This document shows, one piece after another, positions 47,354 through 55,252 of a stretch of 55,252 nt of DNA (the first letter of the stretch is position 1; each line of letters starts with the position of its first letter). Below the pieces are notes generated by a model. The model was not told the DNA's origin, did not search any database, and saw only the letters and a list, made by a program, of their open reading frames with translations. Made by a program: the position numbers and the translations under genes. The stretch comes from Pelagibacterales bacterium SAG-MED49. Lineage in GTDB: Bacteria; Pseudomonadota; Alphaproteobacteria; Pelagibacterales; Pelagibacteraceae. Location: NCBI GenBank assembly GCA_014653365.1, contig JACWEQ010000006.1, forward strand, positions 1 through 55,252, in the 5' to 3' direction.

Positions 47354-50082
47354 TTAGAATGTTTTGGGCAAGATTTTCTTGAACAGGCTTCTTCAGTAAT
47401 TTTCCAACATACTGGACATTTGGAACCTTTTGCCTTACTCGTTAGAGCAATTGTTTCTGAGTTTTCATTATAAATAACTTCAACACTTGATGTGATACAT
47501 AGCTCTGAAAAATCAATATTTTTAGTAATTTCAGATAGTTTTTTATCTAAATTTATTACTAATTTTGCTTCTAAACTTGATCCAATTTCTTTGGATGCTC
47601 TTTTTTCTTCAATGCTAATATTGCATATATTTCTTATCTTAATAAGATCTAACCATTTTTGATTAAGCTTATCGTTTTTAAAATTTTCAGGAAATTTTAA
47701 AAATTGTTCTAAATGTATACTTTTATTACCGTCAAGAAGTAATTTATAGATCTCTTCAGTTGTAAATGAAAGAATTGGTGCAAACCATTTTAATAAAGAA
47801 TTTAAAATTACATTTAATAATAAAATTGTTGACTGTCTTTTTTTTGAATCTAATGGATCACAGTACAAAGTATCTTTTCTTATATCAAAATAAAAAGCTG
47901 ATAAATCAACGGTGCAGAAATTTAATAACTCTTTATATAAATTATGAAAATCATAATTATTAAAATAATTTTTAAAATTTGAGTTTAATGAATATATCTT
48001 ATGAAGCATGAACTGTTCTAGCTCTGGCAAATGAATTATATCTATTTTATCTAAATCAATTTTTTCAAAGTTATCATTTAAATTTCCAAGTAAGTATCTG
48101 AATGTATTTCTAATTTTTCTATAAGAGTCAGCGTGTTGATCTAAAATAGAGTGATCAATTCTTAGGTCTTCTGCATAATTAGATGATGCCACCCAAATTC
48201 TTAAAATATCAGCTCCATATTTTTTCAAAATATCTTCTGGAGCAATTACATTGCCAAGTGATTTTGACATTTTTAAACCTTTGCCATCTACAACAAAACC
48301 ATGTGATAAAATAGACTCAAACGGTGCTCTACCCCTGGTTCCACAAGATTCAAGAAGTGATGAATGAAACCACCCTCTATGCTGATCTGATCCCTCTAAA
48401 TACATTGATGCTGGCCATTTTAAATCTTCTCTTTTTTCTAAAACAAATGAGTGAGTTGAGCCACTATCAAACCACACCTCTACTATATCGCTAAGTTTAT
48501 CATAATCTTCAGACTTATATTTTCCCCCTAAAAATCTTTGTGGATTGTCTGAAAACCAGCAGTCTGAGCCTTCTTTTTCATAAATATTTGCAATATTTAA
48601 ATTAACCTCATCATCAACTAAAATTTCTTTCGTTTTCTTGTTAATAAAAATTGGAAGAGGAACTCCCCAAACTCTCTGTCTAGAAACACACCAGTCAGGT
48701 CTAGTTTCTATCATTGCTTTTAATCTTTCTTTTCCCTTGCTAGGATAAAAAGTAGTTTCATCAAGGGCTTTTAATGCTTTATCTCTTAATTTGTGACTCT
48801 CCATGGATATAAACCATTGAGGTGTTGCTCTATGAACAAGCGGAGCTTTAGATCTCCATGAATGTGGATAAGAGTGAACTAATTCCCCATTTGCTAATAA
48901 TTTTTTTTGTTCTTTCAGTTTTTCAATAACGATAGGATTAGCCTTAAAAATATGATTACCCTCAAATAAATGAACATTTTTTGTATATTTTCCATCACCA
49001 TCGACTGTTTCAATGGCTTTAATTCCATGCTTCAAACATAAATTAAAATCATCAGGACCATGACTTGGTGCACAATGAACAATACCTGTTCCCTGTTCTG
49101 TTGTAACAAACCTTGCTTCCAACATCGGAATTTCAAGTTCATAACCTAAATTAAAAAAAGGGTGATTGCAGATAGTGCCAATAAGATCTTTACCTTTAAA
49201 TTTTTTTATTTCTTTAAAATCTTTTATTGAACAATCTTTAATAACTGATTCCAATAAAGCTTCTGCAATTACTATTTTTTTATTTTTAAAATCACCATCA
49301 TCATTTAATTCTATCAACACATAATCAAGAGCTTCATTGTAGGCTAAAGCTTTATTTGCAGGTATTGTCCATGGAGTTGTAGTCCATATAATAATTTCAC
49401 TGCCCTCAAGTTCCTTAATATTAGATGACTTAACTGGAAATGATGTATAGATCGTATCTGATTTATGATCTTGATACTCAACCTCAGCATCAGCAAGAGC
49501 AGTCTTTTCAACCGTTGACCATAAGACGGGTTTAAAACCTCTATATAAACTTCCTTCCTTTAAAAATTTACCTAGCTCTCTTACAATTTGTGCCTCTGCA
49601 TCAAAACTCATTGTTGAATAATAATTTTCCCAATCACCAATAACTCCTAGTCTTTTAAATTGAGTTTTATGAACTTCTATCCATTTTTCAGCAAAGGATC
49701 TGCATTCTTTTCTAAACTCAACAATCGGTACTTCATTTTTATTTTTTTTATTTTTTTTATATTGTTCTTCAATTTTCCACTCAATTGGAAGACCATGACA
49801 ATCCCAACCAGGAACATAGATGGAGTCTTTTCCATCCATTTGATGAAATTTTACAATTATATCTTTTAAAATTTTATTTAGTGCAGTACCCATATGAATG
49901 TTGCCATTCGCATATGGAGGGCCATCATGAAGAACAAATTTTTCCTTGCCCTTACTAGAACTCCTTAATTCTTCATAAAGATTTATTTTTTTCCAATACT
50001 CTAAAATTTCAGGCTCTCTTACTGGTAAATTAGCTTTCATAGAAAAAGCTGTTTTTGGAAGATTTATTTGTGAATTACTCAT
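47350..50082 (-). CDS. ileS: Isoleucine-tRNA ligase
   Basis: IleS charges tRNA-Ile. The 910-residue protein has the class I HIGH-type motif [13 protein letters not shown] (55-67), the KMSKS motif in [10 protein letters not shown], the editing domain with [15 protein letters not shown] and [16 protein letters not shown], and a C-terminal zinc-binding ending with Cys pairs CPVCW and CSRKSCPKH. Complete, with standard domain order. It overlaps ribF and lspA by four bases each. Confidence 0.99.
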   Translation of the reverse strand: MSNSQINLPKTAFSMKANLPVREPEILEYWKKINLYEELRSSSKGKEKFVLHDGPPYANGNIHMGTALNKILKDIIVKFHQMDGKDSIYVPGWDCHGLPIEWKIEEQYKKNKKNKNEVPIVEFRKECRSFAEKWIEVHKTQFKRLGVIGDWENYYSTMSFDAEAQIVRELGKFLKEGSLYRGFKPVLWSTVEKTALADAEVEYQDHKSDTIYTSFPVKSSNIKELEGSEIIIWTTTPWTIPANKALAYNEALDYVLIELNDDGDFKNKKIVIAEALLESVIKDCSIKDFKEIKKFKGKDLIGTICNHPFFNLGYELEIPMLEARFVTTEQGTGIVHCAPSHGPDDFNLCLKHGIKAIETVDGDGKYTKNVHLFEGNHIFKANPIVIEKLKEQKKLLANGELVHSYPHSWRSKAPLVHRATPQWFISMESHKLRDKALKALDETTFYPSKGKERLKAMIETRPDWCVSRQRVWGVPLPIFINKKTKEILVDDEVNLNIANIYEKEGSDCWFSDNPQRFLGGKYKSEDYDKLSDIVEVWFDSGSTHSFVLEKREDLKWPASMYLEGSDQHRGWFHSSLLESCGTRGRAPFESILSHGFVVDGKGLKMSKSLGNVIAPEDILKKYGADILRIWVASSNYAEDLRIDHSILDQHADSYRKIRNTFRYLLGNLNDNFEKIDLDKIDIIHLPELEQFMLHKIYSLNSNFKNYFNNYDFHNLYKELLNFCTVDLSAFYFDIRKDTLYCDPLDSKKRQSTILLLNVILNSLLKWFAPILSFTTEEIYKLLLDGNKSIHLEQFLKFPENFKNDKLNQKWLDLIKIRNICNISIEEKRASKEIGSSLEAKLVINLDKKLSEITKNIDFSELCITSSVEVIYNENSETIALTSKAKGSKCPVCWKITEEACSRKSCPKHSK

Positions 50083-51002
50083 TTTGCTTTTTTTGCGATA
50101 CTTAAATCAGTTTTGATTTGAGCTCTTAATTGATTAACATTTTTAAATTTCTTTTCTCTTCTTATAAATTTTAAAAACTCAACTGATAAATACTTATTAT
50201 AAAGATTGCCAGAAAAATTAAATAAATGGACCTCTAATAATAATTTTCTTTGATTAAATGTGGGTCTATAGCCAAGATTTGCTATTCCTTTTATATATCT
50301 AAAATTATTTTTTCTTAAAACCTTAACAGCATAAACTCCAGGATTTGCCAAGATATAATCCTTAATATCTATATTGCATGTAGGAAAACCAATTTTTTTT
50401 CCAACTTGTCTGCCTTTTTGAACAACTCCCTCTATAGACCATTTTCTATTTAGAAGTTTATTGGCTTTTTCTAAAAAACCTTTTTCTAAAAAGCCTCTAA
50501 TTAAAGAGGAGGATACTATCTTATGGTTTACTATAAGGGGTTTTGGCTTAACTACTTTGTAATTATATTTTTTTTCGTTTTCAATCAGTAGCCTAACATC
50601 CCCTTCTCTTTTATTTCCAAATCTAAAATTGTTACTTACAAATATAAATTTAGCATCAAGTTTTTGAAATAAAATATTCTTAATGAAATTAATTGATTTT
50701 GTTTTTGAAAAAACTTTATCAAATTTTTTTGTAATAATAAAATCAACACTTTGATTATTTAGTAAATTTATTTTTTGACTTATACTTGAAAGTCTAAAAT
50801 TTTTTAATGATTGATTAAAAAACATTTTTGGCATTGGATTAAAATTGACTACTCCAATTTTTAAATTATATTTTTTTTTATAGAATTGAGCCTGTTTAAA
50901 TAATTTTTGATGTCCCAAATGAACACCGTCAAAATTACCGATTAAAATTATTGACCCTTTATCTTTTTTTTTGATATCAAAATTTTGATATAATTTTACC
51001 AT
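50079..51002 (-). CDS. ribF: Bifunctional riboflavin kinase / FAD synthetase
   Basis: RibF makes FMN and then FAD. The 307-residue protein has the nucleotidyltransferase N-terminal part: IGNFDGVHLGHQKLF, VVNFNPMPKMFF and FIFVSNNFRFGNKREGD, then the kinase domain with GRQVGKKIGFPTCNI, GVYAVKV and GIANLGYRPTF. It overlaps the HAD-IIA gene upstream by seven bases. Flavin supply fits the many FAD enzymes in the window. Confidence 0.97.
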   Translation of the reverse strand: MVKLYQNFDIKKKDKGSIILIGNFDGVHLGHQKLFKQAQFYKKKYNLKIGVVNFNPMPKMFFNQSLKNFRLSSISQKINLLNNQSVDFIITKKFDKVFSKTKSINFIKNILFQKLDAKFIFVSNNFRFGNKREGDVRLLIENEKKYNYKVVKPKPLIVNHKIVSSSLIRGFLEKGFLEKANKLLNRKWSIEGVVQKGRQVGKKIGFPTCNIDIKDYILANPGVYAVKVLRKNNFRYIKGIANLGYRPTFNQRKLLLEVHLFNFSGNLYNKYLSVEFLKFIRREKKFKNVNQLRAQIKTDLSIAKKAK

Positions 51003-51814
51003 TTTAAATCTGATTGCATGTAATTAACGATTGACTCATATTGTTTTGATATTTCATCAATTCCTTTATCTTTTATTTCATTTTTATGAACACCATTAGA
51101 TATTAATAAAGAATCATAATTTAGAAGATTTGCACCTTTAATATCTGTATTTAAATTATCTCCAATAGATAAAATTTTTTTATTATTGTTATCAAAAGAT
51201 TGATTATAAACTTCAGGGTATGGTTTACCAAAGTAAATAACTTCACCACCCATTTTTTCAAAAACCATTGCAACTGATCCAGCACACAACTCTCTTTTAT
51301 CTCCTTTATCAACTATTAAATCAGGATTTGTACATATCATTTTTTTGCTAGTTTGTTTTTCAAGCAATTCTTTATAAAAGTTTAAATCTGTATCATGATC
51401 ATCAAATAAACCGGTACATAATAAGTATTTACTATTATCAAGGTCCTTTGATTTATTATTTTTAAAGTCATAAAATAAATCAAAATCTCTAGGTGGTCCT
51501 ATATGAAAAAATTTTTCTAAAATATTAAATTTTTTAAGATAATTTAGAGCTGCTTCACCTGAGGTAAAGACACGTTCTCTAATTTCTTGATTCATTCCCA
51601 TTTTTTCTAAAAATATTTTAACAGGTTCGATTGGTCTTGGTGCGTTGGTTAAAAGAACAAAATCCTTCTTCATTTTTAATAACTCTTTTAGCGCTATAAT
51701 TGCTTTTTCATTTAGTGTTATCCCATTATGAACAACGCCCCATAGATCTATATAAAAAAGATCATATTTATCAGCAATTGACCTTAAACCCTCAATATCT
51801 ATATTTTTAGTCAT
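50996..51814 (-). CDS. HAD-superfamily class IIA hydrolase
   Basis: The 272-residue protein has the HAD motifs FYIDLWGVVHNG (catalytic Asp), VLLTNAPRP, the Lys in FGKPYPEVY, and ILSIGDNLNTDIKGANLLNYDSLLIS. The GVVHNG form and length fit the TIGR01459 group of alphaproteobacterial proteins near ribF and ileS. The substrate is not known; sugar or nucleotide phosphates are likely. It is first in its operon, divergent from groES. Confidence 0.88.
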   Translation of the reverse strand: MTKNIDIEGLRSIADKYDLFYIDLWGVVHNGITLNEKAIIALKELLKMKKDFVLLTNAPRPIEPVKIFLEKMGMNQEIRERVFTSGEAALNYLKKFNILEKFFHIGPPRDFDLFYDFKNNKSKDLDNSKYLLCTGLFDDHDTDLNFYKELLEKQTSKKMICTNPDLIVDKGDKRELCAGSVAMVFEKMGGEVIYFGKPYPEVYNQSFDNNNKKILSIGDNLNTDIKGANLLNYDSLLISNGVHKNEIKDKGIDEISKQYESIVNYMQSDLKW

Positions 51815-51881
51815 ATTTTAAGGTATAACCCATAAAATCTTCAATTTCCTAGCATTTTTAGTAACTTATTACTTATCTTAT

Positions 51882-51909
51882 CTTGAAATAGCTAAGGCAG
51901 TATCTATAT
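51882..51909 (+). promoter_or_regulatory. Heat-shock sigma-32 type promoter of groESL
   Basis: CTTGAA at 51882-51887 and CTATAT at 51904-51909, with 16 bases between, fit the alphaproteobacterial RpoH pattern (CTTGAA, spacer, CYTAT). It lies 26 bases before groES. No CIRCE inverted repeat (the HrcA operator) is seen between 51815 and 51935, so positive sigma-32 control is the likely mode. Confidence 0.65.
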
Positions 51910-51935
51910 GAGATCCATATTTAAAAGGAGAATTT

Positions 51936-52226
51936 ATGAAGTTTAAACCGTTACATGACAGAGTATTAATCGAAGTTTTAGACAGCAGCGAAAAAACTGC
52001 TGGTGGAATAATTATCCCAGATACAGCCCAAGAAAAACCTCAAGAAGGTAAAGTAGTTGCTGTTGGTGGTGGTGCAAAAACAGAAGATGGAAAGTTAATT
52101 CCAATGGATGTTAAAGTTGGTGACAAAGTTTTATTTGGCAAATGGTCAGGAACTGAAGTCAAAATTGATGGTAAAGAATACAGCATAATGAAAGAGTCTG
52201 ACATTATGGGTATTTCAGGTAAATAA
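51936..52226 (+). CDS. groES: Co-chaperonin GroES
   Basis: GroES caps the GroEL folding chamber. The 96-residue protein begins [16 protein letters not shown] and has the mobile-loop region [22 protein letters not shown], then [23 protein letters not shown] strong ribosome binding site AAGGAG (51925-51930) is spaced five bases from the ATG. It is followed by groEL after 23 bases, with another AAGGAG. Confidence 0.99.
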   Translation: MKFKPLHDRVLIEVLDSSEKTAGGIIIPDTAQEKPQEGKVVAVGGGAKTEDGKLIPMDVKVGDKVLFGKWSGTEVKIDGKEYSIMKESDIMGISGK

Positions 52227-52231
52227 TTTAA

Positions 52232-53911
<1,680 letters not shown>

Positions 53912-53935
53912 TCATTTCTACTCAAACAAAAATTC

Positions 53936-53967
53936 AAAAAGGGCAGTTTTTACTGCCCTTTTTTTTT
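53936..53967 (+). terminator. Rho-independent terminator after groEL
   Basis: GGGCAG (53941-53946), a six-base loop TTTTTA, and CTGCCC (53953-53958) form a perfect six-pair stem, followed by nine T (53959-53967). Five A before the stem allow extension and would give a short T tract on the other strand, so it could act in both directions. It is the clearest intrinsic terminator in the window. Confidence 0.93.
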
Positions 53968-53991
53968 ATTAAGATGTTATAAAATTTAGAT

Positions 53992-54105
53992 ATGTCAAAA
54001 AGATATAGTGGAAAATCATTTAAAGATTCAAGTGCTAGCAAAAAACCAAAATTAAACCTTAAAGAAAAAAGAAAACAGAAAAAAGAAAAAACTAAAAAAT
54101 CTTAG
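53992..54105 (+). CDS. Possible 37-residue Lys-rich protein
   Basis: A frame from ATG 53992 encodes 37 residues (MSKRYSGKSFKDSSASKKP and a Lys/Glu-rich tail) and ends in TAG sharing four bases with the convergent helicase stop. It is very basic, as ribosome- or nucleic-acid-associated small proteins are. It lacks a ribosome binding site; the TATAAA at about 53979 would leave a very short leader. Real or chance cannot be decided from one sequence. Confidence 0.4.
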   Translation: MSKRYSGKSFKDSSASKKPKLNLKEKRKQKKEKTKKS

Positions 54106-55252
54106 GAATTAGCTCTTTTTTGCCTATGTTTTTTAAAGGTAAAGTTTTTAGGTCTGCTATTTCTACTTTTAAATTTTTTTTTACCCTTAAATCCAAAGCT
54201 TTTTTTTTTTTTATCAATAGATGTGTTCTCTGAGGGTTTTTTTCCAAAATAGTTAGGGTTATTTGTAAATCCAGAAGGCTTTGTATCATTTTTTTTTATA
54301 AAACTTGATTTTCTTTTGTAACCAAAACTTTTCTTCTCTCCATCTCTTGAGGGTTTATTTGACTTATCTTTTCTGAAAGATTTAGGTTTATCTCTAAAAC
54401 TTGTGGATCGATCTTGTCTTCTGCTTCCAAAGGATTTTTTTTCATCTCTTGCTTTTTTTTTTTTGTTATTTGTCCCTTTGCCTCTTCTTTTACTTTTTGA
54501 GTCCCTTCTTAAACCACTTGGTACTGATTTAAAGTTTGGATCTATTAATCTATTTATTGAATTCCACATTAATCGATCATCTGGTGTTAAAAAAGTTAAA
54601 GCAGATCCTTCTGATCCAGCTCTTGCAGTTCTACCAATTCTATGGATATAATCCTCTGGAACTTGAGGAAGATCGTAATTTATAACATGTTGGATTAGAG
54701 GGATATCTAAACCTCTAGCAGCTACATCGGTTGCTATCAAAATTCTTTTTAAACCTTTTCTAAAAGAATTAATAACACGATCTCTTTTGCTTTGACGAAG
54801 GTCGCCATGAATTGCGTCGGCAGAATGTCCTTCTTCTTTAAGCTTTTTAACCATTTTATCAGCACCTCTTTTGGTCTTAACAAAAACTAGAATAGAGCCT
54901 TTTCTGGCTAAAAATTGATCAATTAATTCATCATATTTATTTTCTTTAAATACTTGAAGAGTTTCTTGTTTAATCTTTGCAATTGGAACTGATGTAGCTC
55001 CTGTAGATATTCTCTCAGGTTTGTTTAAATATCTATCAGAAATTCTTAAAATATTTTGAGGTAAGGTTGCTGAAAATAATAATGTTTGGTGATCCTTTGG
55101 CACAAATTTTAAAATCATTTCAATTTGTGGGGTAAAACCCATATCTAGCATTCTATCAGTTTCATCTAAGACTAAATATTTTGTTGCTGATAAATTTAAA
55201 CTTTTTCTCTTTAAATGATCATTAATTCTTCCTGGGGTCCCTACTATTATTC
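54102..55252 (-). CDS. DEAD-box ATP-dependent RNA helicase, 5' end beyond the window
   Basis: The frame is open to the right edge, so the N-terminal part with Walker A is missing. Visible are motif Ib (GTPGR), motif II as DETD (VLDETDRMLDMGF) rather than DEAD, motif III SAT, and the helicase C domain with IATDVAARGLDIP and YIHRIGRTARAG. After about 230 residues of the last part comes a long tail of about 150 very basic residues with repeated KKSFG-like units and many Arg/Ser, probably disordered and RNA-binding, as in RhlE/DeaD types. An ATG at 55149 is internal, not the start. Confidence 0.93.
   Translation of the reverse strand, partial: IIVGTPGRINDHLKRKSLNLSATKYLVLDETDRMLDMGFTPQIEMILKFVPKDHQTLLFSATLPQNILRISDRYLNKPERISTGATSVPIAKIKQETLQVFKENKYDELIDQFLARKGSILVFVKTKRGADKMVKKLKEEGHSADAIHGDLRQSKRDRVINSFRKGLKRILIATDVAARGLDIPLIQHVINYDLPQVPEDYIHRIGRTARAGSEGSALTFLTPDDRLMWNSINRLIDPNFKSVPSGLRRDSKSKRRGKGTNNKKKKARDEKKSFGSRRQDRSTSFRDKPKSFRKDKSNKPSRDGEKKSFGYKRKSSFIKKNDTKPSGFTNNPNYFGKKPSENTSIDKKKKSFGFKGKKKFKSRNSRPKNFTFKKHRQKRANS

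Noticed and set aside
51815..51935. CIRCE operator before groES
   Set aside because: No TTAGCACTC/GAGTGCTAA-type inverted repeat is present in this stretch.

Overview
The window is about 55 kb of very AT-rich, gene-dense bacterial DNA. Most neighbouring genes are separated by fewer than 50 bases or overlap, and I see no insertion sequence, prophage or CRISPR array. Gene content and style point to the SAR11 clade (Pelagibacterales, Alphaproteobacteria). The pointers are Lys/Asn/Ile-rich proteins, an alphaproteobacterial mutY-dciA-dsbA-smc block, CcrM, BamF-like and DUF2093 proteins, a b/b' pair in the ATP synthase F0 operon, and a retinal pathway (crtI-crtB-crtY-blh). The organism call is inference from these features; I ran no database search.

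Layout. 1-49 is an exact inverted copy of 7591-7639, so the left edge is probably a chimeric or assembly junction, followed by the 3' part of ychF. 603-3161 (-) is the cytochrome bc1 operon petABC. 3254-5035 (+) is trmL-hemF-greA. 5032-8948 (-) holds a TPR protein, ispE (broken by one extra A in an A9 run), tRNA-Gln and the CCA-adding enzyme. 8960-11556 (+) holds a family-4 type uracil-DNA glycosylase, a 44-residue membrane protein, rnhB and ccrM. 11553-13684 (-) is an FAD monooxygenase and mutY. 13685-17330 (+) is dciA-like, dsbA-like and smc. 17340-19689 (+) is the F0 part of ATP synthase (atpI, B, E, F', F). 19729-24962 (+) runs from phytoene synthesis to retinal and ends in ispH. 24963-26353 (+) is thrB-rnhA, facing a minus-strand run (26345-33719) of cox genes, thrC and a peroxiredoxin. 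rsmE lies upstream of the cox genes.

34498-37265 (+) contains a HAD dehalogenase fused in frame to a tandem CDGSH iron-sulfur protein, then pirin and a quinone oxidoreductase. After a DUF2721 protein (-) come ubiA and a lipid A/Kdo set (msbA, kdtA, lpxK, lpxL) at 37726-43355 (+). Next are a DUF2093 protein (-), purD and rsmD (+), and an overlapping minus-strand operon (HAD-IIA hydrolase, ribF, ileS, lspA, bamF-like, pgi). The window closes with groES-groEL behind a heat-shock-type promoter, a strong terminator, a tiny Lys-rich reading frame, and a DEAD-box RNA helicase cut by the right edge.

The genes make up mostly core functions: aerobic respiration (bc1, aa3-type oxidase and its assembly factors, F0), haem supply, light-linked retinal synthesis with its isoprenoid supply (ispE, ispH), outer-membrane lipid and protein assembly, and DNA repair/methylation. 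The most unusual points are the chimeric left end, the ispE frameshift, the HAD-CDGSH fusion, an SMC protein with no recognisable hinge domain, a tRNA separated by three bases from the cca start codon, and divergent mutY/dciA start codons that abut exactly.
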